Assembly (NCBI GenBank): GCA_002409745.1
Contig: DHOU01000038.1
Location: 42,981-64,510, forward strand
DNA from: Bacteroidales bacterium UBA5382
GTDB lineage: Bacteria; Bacteroidota; Bacteroidia; Bacteroidales; Dysgonomonadaceae
DNA: 21,530 bases
Reading direction: 5' to 3'
The notes beneath the pieces were generated by a model that ran no database searches, was not told where the DNA came from, and saw nothing but the letters and a program-made list of their open reading frames with translations. Positions 1 to 6,964 of the stretch are shown piece by piece. Position 1 is the first letter of the stretch, and the number at the start of each line of letters is the position of its first letter. A program made the position numbers and the translations under genes.

Positions 1-81
1 AATTACGAATTACGAATTACAAATGACTAATTAATTACGAATGACGAATTATAAATTACAAATGACGAATTACAAATTCTG
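1..81. repeat. Heptanucleotide tandem array, AATKACR flavour (enters from left edge)
   Basis: About eleven units of seven bases follow each other from the first base of the window, consensus AATKACR (AATTACG, AATTACA, AATGACG and similar), with one 4-nt phase slip near 29-32. The array ends 12 nt from the stop codon of the HlyD-family gene (TCA at 94-96 on the plus strand). The same unit recurs at 4343-4456 (inverted) and 17568-17623. It is AT-rich and contains no gene of its own that I can support. Confidence 0.85.
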
Positions 82-93
82 CATTGTCCGTTG

Positions 94-1089
94 TCAATTA
101 ATAACAATCGCGGTCATTCCTGGACGCAGATCTTTGATCGGTTCCACCGGTTTGGCCCGGACTTCAAACGTTTTCAAGTCGAAGTCGCCCGTGGTTTTTG
201 TCGCTTTCCACGTCGCAAACGACGCCATTGCTTTGATATAGGTAATTTGTAATTTGACCTCACGGTTATCGAGCGCCGGCAGTTTGACGGTAATTTCCGA
301 TCCCTTTTTCATATCTTTCAGTAAATCTTCGCGGACATTGAAGGAGAACCACACGTCATCCAAATTGACGATATTCATAATCGGCGCGCCCGTGCCCGCC
401 AACTCTCCTTGTTTGGGAAATATTTCCGTCACTTCTCCCGAAATAGGGGCGGTAAGGGCTATTTCTTTCATGTAAGCTTCCACTTCCTGCACGGCGCCTT
501 GAGCGCGGTTTACCAGCGCGAGGGCCGCGTCTTTGTCTTCGGTTTCGGCGCCGTTCTTTGCCATATCGTATTGCGATTTGGCGGCGGCCGATTGCGCTAC
601 GGCGGCCTGATATTGCGCTTCGGCTTCATCGCGCTTTTGAGCCGTCACGACACCTTTATCGAAGAGACGTTGTACACGGTCGTACGATTTTTTGGCGATG
701 TTAACGCCCACTTCTGCTTTTTGCCACATTTCGTATGCTCCTTGAATCACTTCGGTGCGGGCTCCTTTTTGAGCTTTACGGTCTTGCGCCATGGCCGCAT
801 TTTGAGCCGCCGTAGCTTGAGCCAACTTTGCATAGATTTCCGGACTGTCAATTAACACCAGCGTGTCGCCTTGTTCTACGCGTTGTCCTTCTTCCACCAA
901 AAACTCTTGGATGCGTCCGGCGATTTTCCCCGATACGCGTACTTCGCTCGCTTCGGCCGATCCTTGAATGACAATAGGTTCGGGCTTATAAACAATCCAC
1001 CCGATAATGAAAAGAACGACGATAACCACGATGAGTCCCACCAGAGCAATCTGTAAATTGCGTACGTTTTCTGTTTTTTCTGTTTTCAT
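94..1089 (-). CDS. HlyD-family membrane fusion protein (YhiI/YbhG-like periplasmic adaptor)
   Basis: A 331-residue periplasmic adaptor that would link an inner-membrane transporter to a TolC channel. Residues 13-33 form one hydrophobic anchor. A biotinyl-lipoyl-like half follows (residues 45-80, with GQRVEQGDTLVLIDSPE), then a long Ala/Gln/Lys-rich coiled-coil hairpin (about 80-215) and the second lipoyl half (TAPISGEVTEIFPKQGEL). The beta-barrel end carries ATGDFDLKTFEV-like text (TTGDFDLKTFEVRAKP), which I associate with YhiI/YbhG adaptors that serve ABC-2 permeases rather than with EmrA. The gene lies 75 nt downstream of a tolC gene, separated by a heptamer array, and both lie downstream of marR. 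Its transporter partner is not in the window; ABC-2 type permeases are my first guess, an MFS pump my second. Confidence 0.85.
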   Translation of the reverse strand: MKTEKTENVRNLQIALVGLIVVIVVLFIIGWIVYKPEPIVIQGSAEASEVRVSGKIAGRIQEFLVEEGQRVEQGDTLVLIDSPEIYAKLAQATAAQNAAMAQDRKAQKGARTEVIQGAYEMWQKAEVGVNIAKKSYDRVQRLFDKGVVTAQKRDEAEAQYQAAVAQSAAAKSQYDMAKNGAETEDKDAALALVNRAQGAVQEVEAYMKEIALTAPISGEVTEIFPKQGELAGTGAPIMNIVNLDDVWFSFNVREDLLKDMKKGSEITVKLPALDNREVKLQITYIKAMASFATWKATKTTGDFDLKTFEVRAKPVEPIKDLRPGMTAIVIN

Positions 1090-1124
1090 TTGAATCTGTA
1101 TTTTATATTGTTTCGATGAAAATT

Positions 1125-1166
1125 ACCATTCACCATTTACTATTTACCACTCACTATTCACCATTC
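1125..1166. repeat. Heptanucleotide tandem array, ACYAYTY flavour
   Basis: Six in-phase units of seven bases (accattc, accattt, actattt, accactc, actattc, accattc) fill the gap between tolC and hlyD. On the mRNA strand the unit reads RARTRGT. The array runs into the TGA stop codon of tolC (1165-1167), so the last unit overlaps the coding end. Confidence 0.8.
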
Positions 1167-2697
1167 ACTCCTGATAAAGAGTTCCCGTCGATTTCTTTAA
1201 ATATACGTTGTTCAGTTTTACATCGACAGTCGCATCGATATATTCCGACCGGGCCGACAGCCAGGCGGTTTGCGCCATCAGCAAATCGGTAGAAGTAATC
1301 ACACCCGCATCGAATCCCTCTTGCGCATACATCAGGTTTTCCTGCGCCTTTTCGACATTCTTGCGCGTCATCTCCTGCTTCTTCAGGCTTTCGCCGATGC
1401 GATAGGTGTCTTGATGTATCTGAAGTTCTATTTTCTCTTTCGCTTCTTCCAGTTGAAGTTTCGCCACGACTGCCTGGGCGCGTGAAGCATTCAGCGTATG
1501 GATTTTTTCTCCGAAGTGAAACAGGGGAACCACCGCTGTCACTCCCACGGTGAACATGCCGTTGAATTTCTTTTCGTACCCGTTGAAGACGTTGGGGTTG
1601 GTGGTGACGTATCCGCCGGTGAGGGCAACGGTGGGCATAAAGCGCGAAACCATCATCTTCTTGTTTGCTTCGGCGATGTTGCCCGCCTGAGCCAGCATTT
1701 TGATTTCCGGGCGGTTTGCCCACGCTTGCTCGATGGAAACCGGCGGTTGTACATCGATCGATTCTTCGAGTTCCGCATCTTTTAGTTCAACAGCTTCTTC
1801 CAGCGGCAATCCGCATAATTGATTCAACGCCATGCGCGACAAGTTGAGTCCGTTTTCGGCTTTGGTCAGCGAAACATCGGCCTCATTGAGTTTGACTTTC
1901 ACTTTCAACGCATCGGCTTTCGTGGCCAATCCTTCTTCTTGAAGCGCCTGCATATTCGTATCGAGTTGGGCCACCAGATTGCGGTACTCTTTTGCCAGCC
2001 GCACTTTATTTTCCACCGATACCACCCGCCAATAGGCTTCGTCGACATTTACCAAAAGTTCTTCGGCTGTTTTCTGAACGCGCGCTTCGGCTATCCGTTG
2101 ATTCGATTTGGCGATAGTATTCAATTGGATGATTTTGCCTCCCATAAATACCGGCTGCACGAAGCTGATTCCTCCCACGAAGATATTCTGGATATCGAAT
2201 GCCATCGCATCTTTCGGAAGGAGGGCATAGTTTTTCCAAAGCAGTTTCTCGGGATTTTGCTGCGGATTGAACGGATTGCCTTGTGCATCGAGCGGCACGG
2301 CCTGCCCGTTGACCAACGTGAATTTGTTATTGATGGCCGACTCTTTAAAGGAAAATGTTCCGTCGGCATTCGGGGTAGGAAGGGAGGTTTCGGTAATTCC
2401 CGTTCCAAAATTCCCGCCGGCGTCCATCATCCCTACCGGCAAATGAGCATCTTCGCCCAAAAGAGAAAGATTCTTTTGATTGTGGCGGTACGTTCCATAA
2501 GCCGATATATTCGGAAAGAACTCGGCAAAGGCCGCTTTCGACAACGATTGGGCTGCCCGGACATTCTCCTCGGCGATCTTTAAACTCTTATTATGCTCCA
2601 GCGCCAGTTGACGGCACTCTTGCAAGTCTACTGATTTCTGCGCATGCAAATAGGAAATGCAGCATGCGCAGCAAGCGATGATTAGTATTTTTTTCAT
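1165..2697 (-). CDS. TolC-family outer membrane efflux protein
   Basis: A 510-residue outer membrane channel for a tripartite exporter. The first 19 residues are a signal peptide with a Cys-rich hydrophobic core ending in LHA, then QKSVDLQECRQLALEHNKSL, the usual TolC start after cleavage. Two OEP repeats can be seen: each has long Ala/Glu/Lys-rich helices and a transmembrane beta segment with alternating hydrophobics (around PNISAYGTYR and PTVALTGGYV). The second-half signature includes VVPLFHFGEKIH. Length is close to the family norm (about 450-500) with a roughly 50-residue insert near residue 85-155. It sits between marR and hlyD on the same strand and is probably co-transcribed with hlyD. 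A MarR-type operator candidate lies just upstream of its start. Substrate cannot be told from sequence. Confidence 0.88.
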   Translation of the reverse strand: MKKILIIACCACCISYLHAQKSVDLQECRQLALEHNKSLKIAEENVRAAQSLSKAAFAEFFPNISAYGTYRHNQKNLSLLGEDAHLPVGMMDAGGNFGTGITETSLPTPNADGTFSFKESAINNKFTLVNGQAVPLDAQGNPFNPQQNPEKLLWKNYALLPKDAMAFDIQNIFVGGISFVQPVFMGGKIIQLNTIAKSNQRIAEARVQKTAEELLVNVDEAYWRVVSVENKVRLAKEYRNLVAQLDTNMQALQEEGLATKADALKVKVKLNEADVSLTKAENGLNLSRMALNQLCGLPLEEAVELKDAELEESIDVQPPVSIEQAWANRPEIKMLAQAGNIAEANKKMMVSRFMPTVALTGGYVTTNPNVFNGYEKKFNGMFTVGVTAVVPLFHFGEKIHTLNASRAQAVVAKLQLEEAKEKIELQIHQDTYRIGESLKKQEMTRKNVEKAQENLMYAQEGFDAGVITSTDLLMAQTAWLSARSEYIDATVDVKLNNVYLKKSTGTLYQE

Positions 2698-2710
2698 AAA
2701 TTCCGATAGT

Positions 2711-2750
2711 TAGTTAGACAACTATTTATCTAAATGTAAACCTTAGTTGT
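2711..2750 (-). promoter_or_regulatory. Candidate MarR operator region upstream of tolC
   Basis: A perfect 5-4-5 inverted repeat TAGTT-agac-AACTA lies at 2711-2724, and a further half site TTAGTTGT at 2743-2750 is in inverted orientation to it. The octamer GACAACTA is shared with the gap upstream of marR (3232-3239). On the minus strand TACATTTA at about 2733-2740 resembles the Bacteroidetes -7 element TAnnTTTG, so the sites would flank a tolC promoter. The role is inferred from position and sharing only. Confidence 0.45.
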
Positions 2751-2773
2751 AAAATCAATAACCTAAAAACAGT

Positions 2774-3214
2774 TTAATAATGCTCCAAATTATACATTAT
2801 TTTTTGCAGAACATCCTTCGCCTGCCCCAACTCATCATCCGGAATACTGCCCAATACATGGTTGACGATACTGTGGACTACTTCGGTTGTTTTTTTCTTC
2901 AAAGCCGTTCCCCGGGAAGTAAGAACAATCAGATTGGTGCGAAGATCTGCGGGATTCGATGCGCGTTTCACTAAATTTTTCTTTTCTAATTTGTCGATTA
3001 AACGCGTTACGCTCGGCTTATCTTTTTGGGTAAGATCGCAAATAGCCGTTTGTATGACCTTGTCTTTATCCCATAAGCACGATAATACGCTCCATTGCTC
3101 GGTGGTGATGTTTATTCCTTCGCGTGCAAATGCTTTCAGCACGGTGCGATTGATCGCTCCGGAAATCTTTCCGGTGAGGATATCGAATATTTCACGTTCT
3201 GTTACTTTTATCAT
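2774..3214 (-). CDS. MarR-family transcriptional regulator
   Basis: A winged-helix dimeric repressor of about 146 residues. The start at 3214 (MIKVTEREIF) is preferred over an in-frame ATG at 3250, because a purine stretch AAGAAGAA lies directly before 3214, because the longer start would lie in a promoter-like TATCTTTG element (3248-3255), and because MarR proteins are usually 140-160 residues long. The core reads ITTEQWSVLSCLW for the first helices, then recognition-helix text TQKDKPSVTRLIDKLEKKNLV, and the wing with the conserved ADLRTNLIVLTSRG (DxR motif). The gene lies 76 nt upstream of tolC on the same strand and, by family precedent, probably represses the tolC-hlyD cluster and itself; inducer unknown. 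Confidence 0.88.
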   Translation of the reverse strand: MIKVTEREIFDILTGKISGAINRTVLKAFAREGINITTEQWSVLSCLWDKDKVIQTAICDLTQKDKPSVTRLIDKLEKKNLVKRASNPADLRTNLIVLTSRGTALKKKTTEVVHSIVNHVLGSIPDDELGQAKDVLQKIMYNLEHY

Positions 3215-3223
3215 TTCTTCTTT

Positions 3224-3255
3224 GTTGTACAGACAACTAATAAAATGCAAAGATA
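3224..3255 (-). promoter_or_regulatory. marR promoter -7 element and overlapping operator candidate
   Basis: On the minus strand a perfect TAnnTTTG element (TATCTTTG, plus-strand 3248-3255) is followed about 10 nt downstream by a 5-4-5 inverted repeat GTTGT-acag-ACAAC (3224-3237). No convincing -33 TTTG was seen. A repressor bound here would cover the transcription start, which fits autoregulation. The octamer GACAACTA is shared with the tolC upstream gap. Confidence 0.5.
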
Positions 3256-3319
3256 AATCTTTCTCTCGATAGATGTTTCGGCTTTGAAGTTATTTATGTT
3301 ATTTTAACAAGATGAAAGA

Positions 3320-3360
3320 AGAAAAACACCCGTCTAACCGCTTGTAGTCGGTGAGACGGG
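3320..3360 (-). terminator. Rho-independent terminator of fabD
   Basis: The arms CCCGTCT (3329-3335) and AGACGGG (3354-3360) pair, and after one mismatch ACCG pairs with CGGT, giving an 11-bp interrupted stem. On the minus strand the stem is followed by a T-rich tail (TGTTTTTCTTCTTTC). It starts 14 nt after the fabD stop codon and isolates fabD from marR. Confidence 0.85.
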
Positions 3361-3374
3361 ATAGAGGCTGGAAA

Positions 3375-4256
3375 CTATTGTTTACCCGATACGGTTGCCG
3401 TTTTATCGATTTTCGTAATCAAACCTTGCAATACACTGCCCGGTCCCAATTCGATAAAGTTCGTTGCCCCGTCGGCAATCATGTTGCGGACCGATTGCGT
3501 CCATTTAACCGGCGAAGTAAGTTGGGCGATAAGATTCTTCTTAATCACGGAAGGATCGGTTTCCCCTACGGTCGACACATTCTGGTAGACCGGGCATACC
3601 GGTACCGAGAAATGAGTTGTTTCGATGGCTTCCGACAATTCCACGCGTGCCGGTTCCATCAACGGTGAGTGGAAAGCGCCGCCTACTTTCAACGTCAAAG
3701 CCCTTTTTGCCCCGGCTTCTTTCATCTTTTCGCAAGCTTCTTCGATGCCCGCCAGTGTGCCGGAGATGACAATCTGCCCCGGGCAATTGTAGTTGGCCGG
3801 AACCACAATCTCATCGATCGAAGCGCAAATCTCTTCCACTTTTTCGTCGGGAAGCGCAAGAATAGCCGCCATGGTCGAAGGGGTTGCCTCGCACGCTTTC
3901 TGCATGGCTAAAGCACGTTTGTAAACCAGTGTCAGGCCGTCTTCAAACGACAGGGCTCCGGCTGTTACCAACGCCGAGAATTCGCCTAACGAATGGCCGG
4001 CCGTCATATCGGGTTTAAAATCATCGCCCAACGTTTTGGCTAATATAACCGAATGTAAAAAGATGGCGGGCTGAGTGACTTTTGTCTGGCGCAACTCTTC
4101 ATCCGTGCCGGAAAACATACTGTCGGTAATACGGAAACCGAGGATATCGTTGGCCTTTTCGAATAATGCTTTCGCTAAAGGCGAAGTTTCATACAGGTCT
4201 TTTCCCATACCCGAGAATTGGGCACCTTGTCCGGGAAATACATAAGCAGTTTTCAT
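3375..4256 (-). CDS. fabD: Malonyl-CoA:ACP transacylase FabD
   Basis: This cytoplasmic enzyme moves the malonyl group from CoA to acyl carrier protein, the entry step of type II fatty acid synthesis. At 293 residues it has the normal family length. The oxyanion loop is FPGQGAQFSGMG (residues 7-18), the nucleophile elbow is GHSLGEFSALV with Ser89, and the catalytic His is in GAFHSPLM at His197. The C-terminal FIELGPGSVLQGLI is also typical. The gene stands alone, with its own terminator and a composite heptamer array upstream, unlike the fab clusters of many other bacteria. Confidence 0.96.
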   Translation of the reverse strand: MKTAYVFPGQGAQFSGMGKDLYETSPLAKALFEKANDILGFRITDSMFSGTDEELRQTKVTQPAIFLHSVILAKTLGDDFKPDMTAGHSLGEFSALVTAGALSFEDGLTLVYKRALAMQKACEATPSTMAAILALPDEKVEEICASIDEIVVPANYNCPGQIVISGTLAGIEEACEKMKEAGAKRALTLKVGGAFHSPLMEPARVELSEAIETTHFSVPVCPVYQNVSTVGETDPSVIKKNLIAQLTSPVKWTQSVRNMIADGATNFIELGPGSVLQGLITKIDKTATVSGKQ

Positions 4257-4273
4257 ACGTTTTTATTTTAAAT

Positions 4274-4343
4274 GTCTAATCTTGAAAGTCTAATGTCTAA
4301 TGTCGCCAGTCTCCGGTCATTAGACCTTAGACCTTTGACTTTA
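4274..4343. repeat. Heptanucleotide tandem array, GTCTAAT / GACCTTA flavour
   Basis: Ten units keep a strict 7-bp phase over 70 bases: gtctaat, cttgaaa, gtctaat, gtctaat, gtcgcca, gtctccg, gtcatta, gacctta, gaccttt, gacttta. The unit drifts along the array; gtcgcca and gtctccg match the flavour found at 6894-6963. It joins directly to the next array, which has another unit. It starts 18 nt upstream of the fabD start codon. Confidence 0.75.
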
Positions 4344-4456
4344 TTCGTCATTTGTAATAATTCGTCATTTGTAATAATTTGTCATTTGTAATTTGTAATT
4401 CGTAATTCGTAATTCGTCATTTGTCATTTGTCATTCGTCATTCGTCATTCGTCATT
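4343..4456. repeat. Heptanucleotide tandem array, ATTYGTM flavour
   Basis: About fifteen units of ATTYGTM (attcgtc, atttgta, atttgtc, attcgta) with two 3-nt 'ata' slips near 4357 and 4374. The unit is the reverse complement of the AATKACR unit at 1-81 and 17568-17623. The array ends exactly at the TAA stop codon (4456-4458) of the acyl-CoA synthetase. Confidence 0.85.
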
Positions 4457-6114
4457 TACAACTGATCTTTCTCCCTAATTTCCACCCGGCGGATTTTTCC
4501 GCTGATGGTTTTAGGCAGTTCGTCTACAAATTCAATAACCCGAGGATATTTATAAGGCGCAGTAACCTTTTTTACATAGTTCTGTATTTCTTTTACCAGC
4601 TTTTCGCCGGCTTTCTCCTTATAATCGTCGGCCAGGACAATCGTCGCTTTGATGATTTGCCCCCGAATATCATCGGGAACGCCGGTAATGGCACATTCCA
4701 CCACCGCCGGATACGTCATCAGGGCGCTTTCCACTTCGAACGGGCCGATGCGGTACCCCGAGCTTTTAATCACATCGTCGTTCCGGCCTACGAACCAATA
4801 GTAACCGTCTTGATCACGCCATGCGATATCGCCTGTATGGTAGATGTCATTGGAATACATCTGGCGCGTAAGGGCTTCATCGCGATAATAACCCATAAAT
4901 AGTCCCAATGGACGTTCATCGTGGGTGTAAAAAACAATTTCTCCCTGCTCGCCGTCTTCCGCCGAGCGTCCGTCGGGAGTGAGCAAATCCATTTTATAAA
5001 GCGGGTTGGGCACGCCCATCGATCCGGGGCGGGGTTCTATCCATGGAAAAGTAATCACCGTCGCGGCGGTTTCTGTTTGTCCGAAAGCCTCCATCATCTT
5101 CAATCCGGTTTGTTTATAAAAGTTTTTGAAAACCGAGGGGTTCAATGCTTCGCCGGCCGTTGTGCAATATTCCAGCGCGGAAAGGTCGTATTGACTCAAA
5201 TCTTCCCGGATAAGAAAACGGTAGATGGTAGGCGGCGCGCAGAACGACGTGACTTTGTATTTCGAAATCATTTCGAGCATGTCTTTCGGAATAAAGCGGC
5301 CTTCGTAATCGTACACAAATACACACGCGCCCACAATCCACTGGCCGTACAGTTTGCCCCATACGGCTTTTGCCCATCCGGTATCGGCGACTGTCAGATG
5401 GATGCTGCCTTCGTGAAGATTATGCCAATATTTAGCGGTCGTAATGTGGCTGAGGGGATAGGCGAAATCGTGCATCACCATTTTCGGCTCGGCGGTAGTG
5501 CCGGATGTGAAATACAACAGCATGATGTCCTCGTTGTTATTCGGATGCTGCGGCCGTACAAAGGGCGCTGCATCATCGACTTCCTTGTGGAAATCGAGCC
5601 AGCCTTCCGGAATGTGTTCTCCGGCAAGCAGGCGGTATTTTACCGAGGGCGAGTTCGGCATCGCTCCGTCGACATGCTTAATTAAATTATCATCTTCCGC
5701 TGCGACAATGGCTTTAATGGTTGCCGCCTGGTTGCGGTAAGCGATATCCTTGTCGGTCAGTAAATGCGTGGCAGGAATCGCTACGGCTCCGATTTTGTGA
5801 AGAGCAATGATGGTATACCAAAATTCAATATTGCGCTTGAGAATAAGCATGACCATATCGCCTTTGCCGATTCCCAGCGATTGAAAGACCGAAGCCGCCT
5901 TGTCCGATAAGGTTTTTAACTCGCCGAATGTCAAATCCCGATGTTCTCCCTTATCGTTTGTCCAGCAAAGAGCCCGCTTTTTGGGGTCCGACCGGGCCCA
6001 TTCGTCGACCACGTCGTAAGCAAAATTAAAATTCTCCGGGACATTGATTTTATAGTTCTTTACAAAATCCTCATAAGAATCAAACGATGTTCTATCTAAA
6101 AACTTTTCTATCAT
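4456..6114 (-). CDS. AMP-binding acyl-CoA synthetase (ACSM/acetyl-CoA-synthetase-like)
   Basis: An ANL-superfamily ligase that would activate a carboxylic acid as acyl-AMP and pass it to CoA. From the start at 6114 (MIEKFLDRTSF) it has 552 residues, the normal size. The P-loop-like motif YFTSGTTAEPKMVMHD is at about 202-217, the adenylate-binding region EAFGQTETAATV follows in the middle, and the hinge is GRNDDVIKSSGYRIGPFEVES. The catalytic Lys is in PKTISGKIRR (about Lys540). An in-frame ATG at 6261 would add 49 residues unlike the family and run through a palindrome, so I reject it; AGG lies upstream of 6114. The gene follows an XRE/cupin regulator on the same strand, a pairing common in Bacteroides relatives. 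Substrate is open: acetate, medium-chain or aromatic acids. Confidence 0.88.
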   Translation of the reverse strand: MIEKFLDRTSFDSYEDFVKNYKINVPENFNFAYDVVDEWARSDPKKRALCWTNDKGEHRDLTFGELKTLSDKAASVFQSLGIGKGDMVMLILKRNIEFWYTIIALHKIGAVAIPATHLLTDKDIAYRNQAATIKAIVAAEDDNLIKHVDGAMPNSPSVKYRLLAGEHIPEGWLDFHKEVDDAAPFVRPQHPNNNEDIMLLYFTSGTTAEPKMVMHDFAYPLSHITTAKYWHNLHEGSIHLTVADTGWAKAVWGKLYGQWIVGACVFVYDYEGRFIPKDMLEMISKYKVTSFCAPPTIYRFLIREDLSQYDLSALEYCTTAGEALNPSVFKNFYKQTGLKMMEAFGQTETAATVITFPWIEPRPGSMGVPNPLYKMDLLTPDGRSAEDGEQGEIVFYTHDERPLGLFMGYYRDEALTRQMYSNDIYHTGDIAWRDQDGYYWFVGRNDDVIKSSGYRIGPFEVESALMTYPAVVECAITGVPDDIRGQIIKATIVLADDYKEKAGEKLVKEIQNYVKKVTAPYKYPRVIEFVDELPKTISGKIRRVEIREKDQL

Positions 6115-6262
6115 GATAACCTGTTGTGTATAACTTTTGATGTTTACAAAGGAACAACCTTCTTTATCTATCCACAAATGAAAGGGAAAACTATCTTCGA
6201 CCAGGGACAAATGAACGTTATATGGGGCGAAAAACGCGATACGGGGGTGAAAATCCTCCATA

Positions 6263-6292
6263 ACCGGAGGTGTCGTTCCGGACGGCGCCCTC
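6263..6292. repeat. Degenerate copy of a palindromic element
   Basis: Sixteen bases, ACCGGAGGTGTCGTTC (6263-6278), are identical to the left arm and loop start of the perfect hairpin at 21203-21235. The right arm here has diverged (GGACGGCGCCCTC), but plus-strand RNA could still fold as GAGGTGTCGT / ACGGCG-c-CCTC with two G-U pairs. The local transcripts are minus-strand, where those pairs become C-A mismatches, so a terminator role for the cupin gene is uncertain. Confidence 0.5.
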
Positions 6293-6305
6293 GATTATCT
6301 TCGTT

Positions 6306-6866
6306 TTACGGATGAATAACGACCGCCAGAAATTTCACGGACCGGTCGTGAAGGGCCTTCATTCCGTGGGGCAGGGAAGAGTCGAAATAAATGCTGTCCC
6401 CTTTTTCAAGCGTAATATCTTTCCCGTTATAATGAAATAATAGTGCCCCATCGAGTACCATATTGAACTCTTGTCCGGGATGGATGCTTTCGTAAAAATC
6501 AATCGTAACCGGTTTGGGTTCGACGGTGACGACAAACACGTCGGCCATGTTATTGGTAAAACCGGCGGTTAGCGACTGATATTTATAAGCTGCGCGGCGT
6601 TCTACCGAAAGGCCTTTGTCTTTCCGCGTGACAAAGTACGAACTCATTTTGGGTTCCGTACCGAACATGAGTGTCGCCAGATCGATGGAAAACTCTTTTT
6701 CAATACGTTTTAACAGCGAAAGAGATACGTCTTTGCCGCCTGCTTCATACTCAAGATAAACGGGCGTTTCCAGTTCCAGCTTTCCGGCCATTTCTTCCGG
6801 ACTTAGGTCGAGTGCATCGCGTAATCCTTTGATGCGCTCTCCGATTTGTTTAATATCTGTTGTCAT
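6306..6866 (-). CDS. XRE-family HTH regulator with C-terminal cupin sensor domain
   Basis: A 186-residue one-component regulator. Residues 5-60 form a Cro/CI-type helix-turn-helix (IKGLRDALDLSPEEMAGKLELETPVYLEYEAG), and residues about 110-186 form a cupin_2 barrel (YESIHPGQEFNMVLDG, then KGDSIYFDSSLPHGMKAL with the metal-site-like His). Such proteins bind a small metabolite in the cupin and control the neighbouring metabolic gene. Here the next gene on the strand, about 190 nt away, is the acyl-CoA synthetase, which makes an acid or acyl-CoA signal likely. A heptamer array separates it from zupT downstream in coordinates (upstream in transcription). Confidence 0.88.
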   Translation of the reverse strand: MTTDIKQIGERIKGLRDALDLSPEEMAGKLELETPVYLEYEAGGKDVSLSLLKRIEKEFSIDLATLMFGTEPKMSSYFVTRKDKGLSVERRAAYKYQSLTAGFTNNMADVFVVTVEPKPVTIDFYESIHPGQEFNMVLDGALLFHYNGKDITLEKGDSIYFDSSLPHGMKALHDRSVKFLAVVIHP

Positions 6867-6893
6867 AATCTATATTTTAGTCTTCTGTGTTTA

Positions 6894-6963
6894 GTCTCCA
6901 ATCTCCAGTCTCCAGCCTCCGGTCTCCGGTCTCCAGCCTCCAATCTCCAGTCTCTATTCTCCG
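6894..6963. repeat. Heptanucleotide tandem array, RTCTCCR flavour
   Basis: Ten in-phase units: gtctcca, atctcca, gtctcca, gcctccg, gtctccg, gtctcca, gcctcca, atctcca, gtctcta, ttctccg. The array ends 1 nt from the zupT stop codon (TAA, plus-strand TTA 6965-6967) and lies 27 nt upstream of the cupin gene start. On the mRNA strand it is purine-rich with a GGAG in nearly every unit, which resembles repeated Shine-Dalgarno cores. Confidence 0.85.
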
Positions 6964-6964
6964 T

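Noticed and set aside
1..84. CRISPR array or iteron-type origin at the left edge
   Set aside because: Repeats are 7 bp without spacers, degenerate, and the same class occurs in many gaps; no cas or rep gene is near.
1819..2583. Long plus-strand open frame of 254 codons opposite tolC
   Set aside because: It is a mirror of the tolC coding frame; no domain, no start signal and a His/Arg/Phe-rich composition typical of antisense frames.
4921..5685. Long plus-strand open frame of 254 codons opposite the acyl-CoA synthetase
   Set aside because: The minus-strand frame has all ligase motifs; the opposite frame has none and no ribosome site.
6115..6261. N-terminal extension of the acyl-CoA synthetase to an ATG at 6261
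   Set aside because: The extra 49 residues do not look like the family and would be coded from within the palindromic element; the 6114 start gives the standard length.
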